From contig JAJQAS010000143.1 of NCBI GenBank assembly GCA_021203685.1, positions 1 to 18,485 on the forward strand: a stretch of 18,485 bases of DNA, written 5' to 3'. The position numbers and the translations under genes were made by a program. The notes below the pieces were generated by a model. The model did not search any database. It was not told the DNA's origin and saw only the letters and a list, made by a program, of their open reading frames with translations. Positions 7,327 through 13,595 of this stretch are shown here, one piece after another. The stretch's first letter is position 1. Each line of letters starts with the position of its first letter. This DNA is from Clostridiales bacterium. GTDB taxonomy: Bacteria > Bacillota > Clostridia > Oscillospirales > Oscillospiraceae.

Positions 7327-8274
7327 TCACCCGTCAATGACCATTTTCGCGGCGCCGTAAATGCCCGCGTCGTTGCCCAGCTGGGCGACGACCACGTCGG
7401 TCTTTTCGGAGACGTGGAAGGCGTAGCGGTGGTAGTACCGCTTGATGGAGTTGGTGACGATGTCCCCGGCGCGGCTCATGCCGCCGCCGATGACGTAGAT
7501 CTCCGGGTCCATGGTGCAGGAGACGTAGCTCATGGCCCGCCCCAGGTAGCTGCCGCAACGGTCCACGATGTCCATGGCCATCTCCTCGCCGTTCCGGGCC
7601 AGGTCGCAGATCTCCTTGGAGGTGAAGCTGTCCATCGTCCGCAGGGCGGAATATTTGTCGCTGGCGGCCAGCATGACCTTTGCCATGCGGACAATGCCGT
7701 TGGCGGAGGCGTACTGCTCCAGGCAGCCGCACTTGCCGCAGCCGCAGGGCACTGACTCATAGGGGTTGACGGTCATATGCCCCACTTCGCCGGCGCCGCC
7801 GTTGGTCCCGGCCACGATCTTCTCGTTGAGCACCACGCCGCCGCCCACGCCGGTGCCCAGGGTGAACATGACGGCGCTCCGGTGGTCCTTGGCGGCACCC
7901 TGCCACAGCTCGCCCAGGGCGGCCACGTTGGCGTCGTTGGCCGCCGCCACGTTGGGGATCTGGGGCAGCAGCTCGTTCATACGGTCTTTGATGTTGAACT
8001 GGCCCCAGCCCAGGTTGACGCAGCGGTAAACGGTGTTGTCATCGTCCACCGGGCCGGGGACGCCGATGCCGACGCCCTCCACGTCCTCGGTGGAAATATT
8101 CTCCTCGATGAGCTTGCTGACGATGGCCTTTGCCACGTCGGGCAGGATGTTGCCGCCGTCCCGCTCGGTGCGGGTGGGGATCTCCCACTTGTCCAGCAGC
8201 TTCCCCTTGGTGGTGAACAGGCCCATTTTGACCGTGGTACCCCCGATATCCACTCCAAATGCGTAAAGTTTCAT
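7327..8274 (-). CDS. glcK: ROK family sugar kinase, probable glucokinase
   Basis: 315-residue cytosolic ATP-dependent hexose kinase of the ROK family; glucose to glucose-6-phosphate is the most likely reaction. The ATP-binding motif DIGGTTVKMG is at residues 9-18, the catalytic aspartate is D114 in AANDANVAALGE, GTGVGGGVV (~140-148) is the second phosphate loop, and GEVGHMTV supplies the metal-binding H166. The ROK zinc site CGCGKCGCLEQYAS provides C177, C179, C182 and C184. The start chosen is the ATG preceded by AAAAGGAGAG; upstream in-frame starts lie beyond this strong site. It has its own promoter (8397-8424) and is not linked to sugar-transport genes, consistent with a housekeeping glucokinase. 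Other hexoses or N-acetyl-sugars cannot be excluded. Confidence 0.88.
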   Translation of the reverse strand: MKLYAFGVDIGGTTVKMGLFTTKGKLLDKWEIPTRTERDGGNILPDVAKAIVSKLIEENISTEDVEGVGIGVPGPVDDDNTVYRCVNLGWGQFNIKDRMNELLPQIPNVAAANDANVAALGELWQGAAKDHRSAVMFTLGTGVGGGVVLNEKIVAGTNGGAGEVGHMTVNPYESVPCGCGKCGCLEQYASANGIVRMAKVMLAASDKYSALRTMDSFTSKEICDLARNGEEMAMDIVDRCGSYLGRAMSYVSCTMDPEIYVIGGGMSRAGDIVTNSIKRYYHRYAFHVSEKTDVVVAQLGNDAGIYGAAKMVIDG

Positions 8275-8362
8275 GTACGACTCTCCTTTTGTGCAGCGCT
8301 GACCCCCGCCCCGGCGGGCACGGGTCAAAGACATTTGGTGACAGCTTTCCCGATTTCCCTCC

Positions 8363-8383
8363 GGCGGCGCAAACCGCGCCGCC
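8363..8383 (-). other. Strong hairpin in the leader of the ROK kinase gene
   Basis: Perfect 8-bp GC-only stem GGCGGCGC / GCGCCGCC with loop GGTTT, on the minus strand between promoter and start codon. No T run follows, so it is not a plain terminator. Confidence 0.45.
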
Positions 8384-8396
8384 GCCTTTCTAGTTT

Positions 8397-8424
8397 ATTC
8401 TAACGGAAATTTCGCTGTTGTCAA
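8397..8424 (-). promoter_or_regulatory. Promoter of the ROK kinase gene
   Basis: On the minus strand perfect TTGACA (8419-8424), 16-base spacer, TAGAAT (8397-8402). It leaves a leader of about 115 bases before the start codon. Confidence 0.75.
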
Positions 8425-8446
8425 GCCGCACCTGATGGAAAACATT

Positions 8447-8481
8447 TGAAACGGAACGAGGTAGCCCCGCCGGGCCGTTCC
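8447..8481 (-). terminator. Possible weak terminator of ribU
   Basis: After the ribU stop the minus strand reads GGAACG (8476-8481), inner stem GCCC/GGGC, then CGTTCC (8453-8458) followed by GTTTC. The stem is interrupted and the T tract is short, so this is tentative. Confidence 0.35.
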
Positions 8482-8482
8482 C

Positions 8483-9118
8483 TCACCGCCTACCGTGGAG
8501 GATGGGGGACAGGGGCTTGTAGATGAAGTAGCACAGCAGCGCGTCCAGCAGTCCCTTGACGAAGGTGAAGGGCAGGTTGAAGATGACCAGGCACTTGAGC
8601 AGGCTGTCCGCGCTGGGCAGAATGGCCTGGTACATGCCGATGATGGCGTCCATGGGCATCCCGTAGCAGACCACATAGGCGGGGTAGACCACGAAGTAGT
8701 TCATGGGGACGCTGATGACAGCCATGACCAGCGCGCCCGCCACGCAGCCCACAATGGCGCTGGTCCGGGACTTTTTGCTCTGGTAGATGACGCCGGCGGT
8801 GAAGGCGAACACCGCCCCCATGGTGAAGTTGAAAATCTCGCCGGCCCCGGCGGAGGAGGTGCCCTTGATGAGCAGGTGCAGCAGGTTTTTCAGCAGCTCA
8901 ATGACCACGCCGTACACCGGCCCCAGGGCGAAGGTGCCCAGCAGGGCGGGCAGGTCGGAGACATCCATCTTCACAAAGCTGGGGATCAGCATGGGGATGG
9001 GGAACTCGATGAACATCAGCACAAAGGCCACGGCGGAGAGCATGGCGGCCACGGTGATGTCTCTGGTGGTGCTGCGGTGGTGGGCGGCGGTGACATGGGT
9101 GGTTGTTGCGGTTTTCAT
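8483..9118 (-). CDS. ribU: Riboflavin transporter, substrate-binding (S) component of an ECF transporter
   Basis: 211-residue integral membrane protein with about six predicted helices. The block MDVSDLPALLGTFALGP (residues ~51-67), followed by YGVVIELLKNLLHLLIKGT, is the signature of RibU, which binds riboflavin and docks on the shared EcfT-EcfA-EcfA' module encoded elsewhere. A hydrophilic N-terminal tail (MKTATTTHVTAAHHRSTTRD) precedes the first helix. Assignment is supported strongly by the FMN riboswitch and attenuator in its leader, which would shut the gene off when FMN is plentiful. AGGGAG is 10 bases before the ATG. No ECF energising genes are adjacent, as usual for group II ECF systems. 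Confidence 0.94.
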   Translation of the reverse strand: MKTATTTHVTAAHHRSTTRDITVAAMLSAVAFVLMFIEFPIPMLIPSFVKMDVSDLPALLGTFALGPVYGVVIELLKNLLHLLIKGTSSAGAGEIFNFTMGAVFAFTAGVIYQSKKSRTSAIVGCVAGALVMAVISVPMNYFVVYPAYVVCYGMPMDAIIGMYQAILPSADSLLKCLVIFNLPFTFVKGLLDALLCYFIYKPLSPILHGRR

Positions 9119-9190
9119 ACTACGGTCACTCCCTGAGAAAATGTTGGAAACTCTGATTCAATGGCTTTTGCCAGATGGTCAGAGGTTCCT

Positions 9191-9225
9191 AAAACAAAAC
9201 GCCTGAAAGACTGTCTTTCAGGCGT
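9191..9225 (-). terminator. Attenuator hairpin of the ribU FMN riboswitch
   Basis: On the minus strand, stem ACGCCTGAAAGAC paired with GTCTTTCAGGCGT (9199-9225), followed by TTTTGTTTT (9191-9199). It lies between the aptamer and ribU, the expected place for the expression platform of a transcription-terminating FMN riboswitch. Confidence 0.9.
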
Positions 9226-9263
9226 CGCCAGGGACAGGGCCACAGGCCCTGTGCGATGGAGTA

Positions 9264-9375
9264 CGATCTTCTTTCATCCAGACTTTCACTGTCGGTACCG
9301 GAGTTCCACCGGTTCATGCGTTACGCGCGCGGACTTTACCGCCGATCGGGAATTGCACCCTGCCCTGAAGACATA
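9264..9375 (-). ncRNA. FMN riboswitch (RFN element)
   Basis: Read on the minus strand it contains the conserved FMN-aptamer strings in order: TCTTCAGGGCAGGGTG, CAATTCCCGATCGGCGGTAA, AGTCCGCG, GAACCGGTGGAACTCCGGT, ACCGACAGTGAAAGTCTGGA and TGAAAGAAGATC, with TCTTC/GAAGA closing the P1 stem. In this family FMN binding favours the downstream terminator (9191-9225) and lowers expression. Gene controlled: ribU. The identification is secure from the conserved core. Confidence 0.97.
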
Positions 9376-9394
9376 TGATTCAGTTGTTATGTCT

Positions 9395-9422
9395 ATTATA
9401 GCACCCCGTTGACAGATTGCAA
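9395..9422 (-). promoter_or_regulatory. Promoter of the riboswitch-ribU transcript
   Basis: On the minus strand TTGCAA (9417-9422), 16-base spacer, perfect TATAAT (9395-9400), about 20 bases before the aptamer. Back to back with the promoter at 9451-9480. Confidence 0.75.
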
Positions 9423-9450
9423 GAGGGAAAATCAACTTCAAAAAGATTTC

Positions 9451-9480
9451 TTGACAGCAGACGGCGCAGCCACTTATAAT
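9451..9480 (+). promoter_or_regulatory. Consensus promoter of the SLOG-family gene
   Basis: Perfect TTGACA (9451-9456) and perfect TATAAT (9475-9480) with an 18-base spacer, ~50 bases before the chosen start codon. Confidence 0.85.
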
Positions 9481-9527
9481 GGGAAAGAGAGATAGAACTT
9501 ATGTTTGAAAACTGGGGGGAAGGCGAA

Positions 9528-10055
9528 ATGGAGTCTTCAAAGACCTGCTGCTTTACCGGCCACCGGCCCAACCACCTGCCCTGGGGCAGGGACGAGACAC
9601 GGCTGCTGTGCGTGGCCTGCAAGGAGCAGCTGGCCATTGAGATCGAGCGGGCGTATCAGGAGGGGTTCCGCCAGTTCCTGTGCGGCATGGCCATGGGGGG
9701 AGACCTGCTGTTCGCGGAGGCGGCGCTGGCCTGCAGCGCATTGCACCCCGACCTGCGGCTGGTCGCGGCAATCCCCTGCCTGGACCAGACCAAGGGTTGG
9801 CCCAGGGAACAGGCGGAACGCTACCAGCGCATCCTGGACCGGCTCCCCTCCAGCCAGCAGGTCCTCATCCAGACCGAGCGCACCCGGGCGTGTATGCTCC
9901 GCCGGGACCGGTACATGGTGAACCAGTCCCAGCGCATCATCGCCCTCTACGACGGCAAAAGCGCTGGCGGCACCCGGTACACCCTGGGCTGCGCGCTGAA
10001 ACGTGGGCTGGAAACCGTCATCATCGACCCCTACACCATGGAAACCATCCGATAG
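9528..10055 (+). CDS. SLOG-superfamily protein (DUF1273/YpsA-like), function unknown
   Basis: 175-residue cytosolic protein. The N-terminal CCFTGHRPNHLPWG motif, the following helix-rich segment with CGMAMGGDLLFAEAAL, the block LRLVVAAIPCLDQTKGWP-like region (here LRLVAAIPCLDQ) and the C-terminal RDRYMVNQSQRIIALYDG and GGTRYTLGCAL match the DUF1273/YpsA branch of the SLOG (Rossmann-like nucleotide-binding) superfamily. SLOG proteins are thought to bind nucleotide-derived ligands; B. subtilis YpsA itself is linked to cell division and stress, but no function is proven for this protein. The start at 9528 is preferred because GGGGGGAAGG precedes it; an in-frame ATG at 9501 has only a weak ribosome-binding site and would add 9 residues. 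Single-gene unit with consensus promoter and terminator. Confidence 0.85.
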   Translation: MESSKTCCFTGHRPNHLPWGRDETRLLCVACKEQLAIEIERAYQEGFRQFLCGMAMGGDLLFAEAALACSALHPDLRLVAAIPCLDQTKGWPREQAERYQRILDRLPSSQQVLIQTERTRACMLRRDRYMVNQSQRIIALYDGKSAGGTRYTLGCALKRGLETVIIDPYTMETIR

Positions 10056-10062
10056 CAGCAAA

Positions 10063-10096
10063 AGGGCCGCGGCGACCGCTGCGGTCCTCTGTTTTT
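10063..10096 (+). terminator. Terminator after the SLOG-family gene
   Basis: 11-bp stem AGGGCCGCGGC / GCTGCGGTCCT (two G-T pairs), loop GACC, then CTGTTTTT. Confidence 0.75.
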
Positions 10097-10432
10097 CCGC
10101 CGCCCCGGAGTGGGCGGCTCCCACTGGATTTCTGCCCGTATTTCAGCTTTTTTTAAGGTAGATATGTTTCACTCTTTCTGATAACTGTTTTCGCTGTCGG
10201 CGGGTCCTCCAGGCTCTCCAAGGCGGCCCGGCATTTTCCACAAAAAAAAAAAGAACAGTTTTCTTGTGCAAAACAGAGAACGCGGACTTCCCGGGTTGAC
10301 TTTTGCTTTTTTTATGGTAAACATCTGTATGTCAGTAACATTACGGACGAAATTTCACCCGGCTATTCTTTCGCACCCGCGAACTGGTTTAGCCAATCTG
10401 CAACAACTTCCAACTGTTTTTTCAGATGAAGG
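10097..10432. other. Gene-free AT-rich stretch upstream of the hydrogenase promoter
   Basis: No convincing reading frame on either strand. It holds a GC hairpin GCCGCCC-N6-GGGCGGC (10099-10118) without a T tract, an 11-A tract (10242-10252), a TTGACT box (10296-10301) lacking a well-spaced -10, and small palindromes ACATCTGTATGT (10321-10332) and GTAACATTAC (10335-10344). The base composition is clearly lower in GC than the neighbours. It may hold binding sites for regulators of the hydrogenase operon, but nothing definite is recognised. Confidence 0.4.
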
Positions 10433-10460
10433 TTGACATTTTCGCTGTTTTTTTTATAAT
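10433..10460 (+). promoter_or_regulatory. Promoter of the hydrogenase operon
   Basis: Perfect TTGACA (10433-10438), 16-base T-rich spacer, perfect TATAAT (10455-10460). Transcription would begin near 10467, leaving an ~80-base leader before the large-subunit start. A Rex-like operator overlaps the predicted start site. Confidence 0.85.
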
Positions 10461-10466
10461 AAGACA

Positions 10467-10484
10467 AAGTGATATTTTTCACAA
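10467..10484. promoter_or_regulatory. Putative Rex (redox-sensing repressor) operator
   Basis: The 18-mer AAGTGATATTTTTCACAA reads on the minus strand as TTGTGA-N6-TCACTT. The Rex consensus in Bacillota is TTGTGA-N6-TCACAA; ten of the twelve fixed positions match, with the two outermost bases of one half differing. It lies at about +1 to +18 of the promoter, a position suited to repression. Rex releases DNA when NADH/NAD+ is high, which would match induction of an electron-disposing hydrogenase. No rex gene is in the window, so this rests on sequence match only. Confidence 0.55.
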
Positions 10485-10545
10485 ACTGCCTCGTAACACC
10501 AAAACTAATATCGCCCTGCGGGGGCGGAAAAAGAGGGAGCTGCTT

Positions 10546-11631
10546 ATGAGCTATACCATTCCCATCGGACCTTACCATCCCGCGCTGGAGGAGCCCATCC
10601 ACGTCCGTCTGACGGTGGACGGCGAACAGATCACCGATGCCAAGACCTTTGTGGGCTACAACCACCGGGGCATCGAAAAGCTGGCCCAGGAGCGGAACTT
10701 TATCCAGACCATTGTGCTGGTGGAGCGGGTGTGCGGCATCTGCTCCCACTCCCACGCCATGACCTACGCCATGTGCGTGGAGAACATCGCCGGGATGGAA
10801 GTCCCCAAGCGGGGCCAGTACATCCGGGTCATCATCAGCGAGCTGGAGCGCATCCACTCCCACCTGCTGTGGCTGGGCATCGCCTGCCACATCGTCGGCC
10901 ACGACAGCATGTTCATGCAGTGCTGGAACGACCGGGAGCGCACCATGGACACTCTGGAGGCCATCACCGGCAACCGGGTGAACTACGCCATGAACACCAT
11001 CGGCGGCGCACGGCGGGACATCGACGAGGAGAAGCGCAAGATCATTCTCTCCGCCATGGACGACCTGGAGCAGAAGATGGCCCCCCTGACCCACTACCTG
11101 ACCACCGACAAGACCCTTGCCATGCGCACCAAGGGGGTGGGCGTGCTGACCACCGAGGACGCTGTCCGCATCGGGGCCGCAGGCCCCCACGCCCGGGCCT
11201 CCGGGGTGGACATGGACGTGCGCCGGGATTCCCCCTATTCCTCTTACGAGGGCTTCGACTTCGCCGTGCCGGTGCAGCAGAGCTGCGACGTGTACGCCCG
11301 GGTGGTCATTCGCGTGCTGGAGATCTACGAGAGCATCAAAATCATCCGCCAGGCGGTGGACAACCTGCCGGAAGGCCCCATCAACCTGGGCGCCAACCGA
11401 ATGCCCAAGGTGCCCGCCGGGGAGTTCGTGGCCCGGTATGAGGCCCCCCGCGGCCCCCTGGTCTACCAGGTGGTCACCGACGGCGGCCAGACCAACGCCC
11501 GGCTGAGCCTCCACGTCCCCACCTTCAAGAACGCCCCTACCGTGGCTACCATGCTGCGGGGCAACACCGTGGCGGACGCGGGCCTGATCGTGGCCTCCAT
11601 CGACCCCTGCTTCTCCTGTCTGGACCGGTAA
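10546..11631 (+). CDS. mbhL: Group 4 energy-converting [NiFe] hydrogenase, catalytic large subunit (MbhL/EchE/NuoD-like)
   Basis: 361-residue subunit holding the NiFe active site, where protons are reduced to H2 with electrons from the small subunit. N-terminus MSYTIPIGPYHPALEEPIHV matches EchE/MbhL/NuoD proteins. Both nickel-binding pairs are present: C63/C66 in RVCGICSHSH and C355/C358 in DPCFSC. So this is a true hydrogenase rather than a complex I 49-kDa subunit or an Mbx/Mbs-type homologue lacking these ligands. The protein stops at DPCFSCLDR, so there is no C-terminal peptide for a maturation protease to remove. The chosen ATG has GAGGGAG upstream; an in-frame upstream extension has no homologous sequence and would start before the predicted transcription start. 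First gene of the operon, with hypA one base after its stop. Length resembles EchE rather than the longer archaeal MbhL. Confidence 0.95.
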   Translation: MSYTIPIGPYHPALEEPIHVRLTVDGEQITDAKTFVGYNHRGIEKLAQERNFIQTIVLVERVCGICSHSHAMTYAMCVENIAGMEVPKRGQYIRVIISELERIHSHLLWLGIACHIVGHDSMFMQCWNDRERTMDTLEAITGNRVNYAMNTIGGARRDIDEEKRKIILSAMDDLEQKMAPLTHYLTTDKTLAMRTKGVGVLTTEDAVRIGAAGPHARASGVDMDVRRDSPYSSYEGFDFAVPVQQSCDVYARVVIRVLEIYESIKIIRQAVDNLPEGPINLGANRMPKVPAGEFVARYEAPRGPLVYQVVTDGGQTNARLSLHVPTFKNAPTVATMLRGNTVADAGLIVASIDPCFSCLDR

Positions 11632-11632
11632 G

Positions 11633-11974
11633 ATGCACGAGCTGGCAATCACCCAGAGCATCCTGAAGATCGCGGAACAGGCGGCCCGGGAAAACGGCGT
11701 TCGCCGGGTGCTGGAGATCCGCCTGAAAATCGGCGACTACTCCGGCGTCGTCCCCCAGTGCGTCCAGGATTACTTCGACATCATCAGCAAAGGCACCGTG
11801 GCCGAAGGCGCGGCGCTGAAGCTGGAGCGGCTGCCCATCCTCATGCGCTGCCAGCGCTGCGGCTGGGAGGGTCAGGTGGACAAGCTCCACATCTGCTGCC
11901 CCCAGTGCGGCGGCACCGACCTCAAGCTGCTCCAGGGCCGGGAGTTCTACGTGGACAGCCTGGAAGTGGAATGA
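11633..11974 (+). CDS. hypA: Hydrogenase nickel-insertion chaperone HypA
   Basis: 113-residue metallochaperone that, with HypB, delivers nickel to the apo large subunit. It has the invariant MHE start with nickel-binding His2, and the structural zinc site as C73-x2-C76 and C89-x2-C92 (RCQRC...CPQC). Full family length. Its ATG begins two bases after the last stop base of the large subunit gene (TAA-G-ATG), so translation is probably coupled. HypB, C, D, E and F are not in the window. Placement directly behind the subunit it serves suggests dedication to this enzyme. Confidence 0.95.
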   Translation: MHELAITQSILKIAEQAARENGVRRVLEIRLKIGDYSGVVPQCVQDYFDIISKGTVAEGAALKLERLPILMRCQRCGWEGQVDKLHICCPQCGGTDLKLLQGREFYVDSLEVE

Positions 11975-11984
11975 GAACCCCCTC

Positions 11985-12002
11985 TGCCGTCAAGCGGCAC
12001 TT
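11985..12002 (+). repeat. Core of the intergenic repeat, copy 4 (hairpin only)
   Basis: TGCCG-TCAAG-CGGCACTTC is identical to the hairpin core and next bases of copies 1 and 3, then diverges into GGGGCTTCGCCCC (12003-12016 hairpin) and a TTCCCCTTTGGGGAA palindrome (12067-12081). The gap 11975-12194 has no gene and separates largeSubunit-hypA from the Mrp-like genes. Confidence 0.5.
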
Positions 12003-12155
12003 CTGGGGCTTCGCCCCTCCCTGCCCTTTCAGGGGAGGCAAGAGGGGTGAGAGGTAACAGATTGTTTTCCCCTTTGGGGAATCATCTACCTCGCTAACCA
12101 AAAACAAATTGTAAAGCGGAAACCCGTTATTTCAGAGAACTTTTGAACCAAACAA

Positions 12156-12170
12156 GGCGCGGCACGCGCC
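12156..12170 (+). other. Hairpin just upstream of the mbhA/mnhE ribosome-binding site
   Basis: Perfect GGCGCG-GCA-CGCGCC stem-loop, directly before GAGGAAAGGAAGGG and the GTG start at 12195. No T tract, so not a terminator; could affect translation initiation or mRNA processing. Confidence 0.45.
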
Positions 12171-12194
12171 CAGCGAGGAAAGGAAGGGAAAAAC

Positions 12195-12731
12195 GTGCAG
12201 AAACCATCAAAATTCGCCTGCTGGCTGTCCACCTTCATCTTGTGTATGCTGTTCTGGCTGCTGCTGACCCTGTCGCTGGACCCCATCGAGCTGATTCTGG
12301 GCGCGGTGGTCAGCGGCATCGTGGCGGCCTTCGCAGGGCACTTCTTCATCCACTACCGGGCCTTTTACCTCTATAACCCGGTGCGGCTGGTGGCGCTCGT
12401 GTTCTACTGCTGCATCATCTTCTTGTGGGAGATGATCAAGGCCAATGTATCCATGGCCCGCATCGTCCTCAGCCCCAACCTGGGGAACTATCAGGCAGGC
12501 ATCATCCGCGTCCCCGGTTCGCCCAACATCAAGAGCGAATACGGCATGGCCATGGTCAGCGACTGCATCACCCTGTCCCCCGGCACCATCACCATGGACG
12601 TGGCCGAGGATGAGGAGAACAACACCTACTACTACGTCCACTGGATCGATGTGACCGAGACCGACCGGGAAAAGGCGGGCGAGGTCATCAAGGGCCGGAT
12701 GGAACGGTGGATCGGGAGGATTTGGCAATGA
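12195..12731 (+). CDS. mbhA: Mrp/Mbh subunit, MnhE-like (MbhA)
   Basis: 178-residue membrane protein of the Na+/H+ antiporter subunit E family (MrpE/MnhE; MbhA in archaeal membrane-bound hydrogenase). N-terminal helices around WLSTFILCMLFWLLLTLSLD and VVSGIVAAFAGHFFI, a third segment LVALVFYCCIIFLWEMI, then a cytoplasmic domain with NVSMARIVLSPNL, VSDCITLSPGTITMDV and YYYVHWIDV, all family hallmarks. The start is GTG, with AGGAAAGGAAGGG upstream. Its stop overlaps the next start as ATGA. First of the Mrp-like gene block; alone it has no transport activity known, and it probably stabilises the antiporter module. Confidence 0.92.
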   Translation: MQKPSKFACWLSTFILCMLFWLLLTLSLDPIELILGAVVSGIVAAFAGHFFIHYRAFYLYNPVRLVALVFYCCIIFLWEMIKANVSMARIVLSPNLGNYQAGIIRVPGSPNIKSEYGMAMVSDCITLSPGTITMDVAEDEENNTYYYVHWIDVTETDREKAGEVIKGRMERWIGRIWQ

Positions 12732-12982
12732 TTGAATTTCTCATCGCATCGCTGCTCTTTGTAGTGCTGGCTTTCAGCCTGCTCTACCGGGTGTTCAAAG
12801 GCCCCACCGCCGCCGACCGTCTCTGCGCGGCGGACAGCCTGGACCTGGTCTGTGCCACCGCGCTGGTGCTCTACGCCCTCTATTCGGGCCGGAGCATTTA
12901 CATGGACATCGCGCTGGTGGTGGCGCTGCTGGGCTTCGTCAGCACCGTGTTCGTGGCCCGTTACCTGGAAAGGAGGCTGTAA
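12728..12982 (+). CDS. mbhB: Mrp/Mbh subunit, MnhF-like (MbhB)
   Basis: 84-residue protein with three predicted membrane helices, full family length. The motif RVFKGPTAADRLCAADSL is the signature of the MrpF/MnhF family (RV-x-GPT-x-xDR). Starts by ATGA overlap with mbhA and ends by TAATG overlap with mbhC, so translation is coupled. Part of the small-subunit bundle of the Mrp-type ion-translocating module. Confidence 0.92.
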   Translation: MIEFLIASLLFVVLAFSLLYRVFKGPTAADRLCAADSLDLVCATALVLYALYSGRSIYMDIALVVALLGFVSTVFVARYLERRL

Positions 12983-13323
12983 TGGTCCGTATCGTCATTG
13001 ATATCTTCCTGGCCGTGGGCGTGATTTTCACCTTCATCGGGGTGCTGGGCGTCCAGCGCCTCCCCGATGTGTTCGGACGGCTCCAGGCCAGCACCTGCAT
13101 CGCCACCCTGGGCAACATCGGCGTGGCTCTGGCGGGCATCGTCTACACCGTGGCCAACCACGGCGAGGTCATGGCCTACATCCGGCTGGGCATCATCCTG
13201 TTGCTGATTTTAGCCACCAACCCCATCTCCAACCACGCCCTTTGCAAAGCGGCCTACCGCACCGGCGTCAAGCCCGCCAAGGACCTGGTGATCGACGACT
13301 ATAAGGAGGATGATCCGGCATGA
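12982..13323 (+). CDS. mbhC: Mrp/Mbh subunit, MnhG-like (MbhC)
   Basis: 113-residue protein with three predicted helices. GVLGVQRLPDVFGRLQAST is the conserved MrpG/MnhG motif (G-x-lRlPDvy-RlHa-T, here with Q in the His position), and LLLILATNPISNHALCKAAYR is the conserved C-terminal block (shown here in part: NPISNHALCKAAYR). A short acidic tail follows. Overlaps both neighbours by 1 and 4 bases. Confidence 0.92.
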   Translation: MVRIVIDIFLAVGVIFTFIGVLGVQRLPDVFGRLQASTCIATLGNIGVALAGIVYTVANHGEVMAYIRLGIILLLILATNPISNHALCKAAYRTGVKPAKDLVIDDYKEDDPA

Positions 13324-13595
13324 ACTTTGAGGGCGTTCTGGTATTCATCCTGAATACACTGGCCATCGTGGGCGCGGTGGCCGCGGGCTGCGTGACGGTA
13401 CACGCCAAGCGGCTCATCGACTCCTGCATCGCCCTGGCCGCCACCGGCTCCTTCGTGGCGCTGGAGTTCCTGCTGCTCCAGGCCCCGGACGTGGCCATCG
13501 CGGAGGCCAGCGTGGGCGCGGTGCTGTCCACCATCCTGTACATCATCGCCATCCGCAAGGTGCGCGCTGCTGAGGAGGAGGAAGAGAACCTATGA
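13320..13595 (+). CDS. mbhD: Membrane-bound hydrogenase subunit MbhD-like (DUF4040)
   Basis: 91-residue protein with about three helices. The sequence LLLQAPDVAIAEASVGAVLS is the hallmark of the MbhD/DUF4040 domain, homologous to the C-terminal part of MrpA/NuoJ-like regions, where P-D-V-A-x-x-E-A is nearly invariant. The tail is acidic (AAEEEEENL). Presence of stand-alone MbhD and MbhE instead of a full MrpA shows a Mbh-type hydrogenase and not a plain Mrp antiporter. Overlaps its neighbours by 4 bases on both sides. Confidence 0.9.
   Translation: MNFEGVLVFILNTLAIVGAVAAGCVTVHAKRLIDSCIALAATGSFVALEFLLLQAPDVAIAEASVGAVLSTILYIIAIRKVRAAEEEEENL

Noticed and set aside
10236..10270. Minus-strand terminator formed by AAGAA-AACTG-TTCTT followed by the T11 tract
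   Set aside because: The stem is only 5 A-T-rich pairs and no minus-strand gene ends there, so it is more likely just an A tract.
10296..10323. Second promoter TTGACT upstream of the hydrogenase
   Set aside because: At a proper spacing only TAAACA is found, a poor -10, and the better promoter at 10433-10460 is closer and nearly perfect.
10546..11631. Large subunit as complex I NuoD or as Mbx/Mbs sulfur-reductase subunit
   Set aside because: Both nickel-binding pairs (RVCGIC and DPCFSC) are intact; NuoD has lost them and Mbx/Mbs-type homologues lack the full set.
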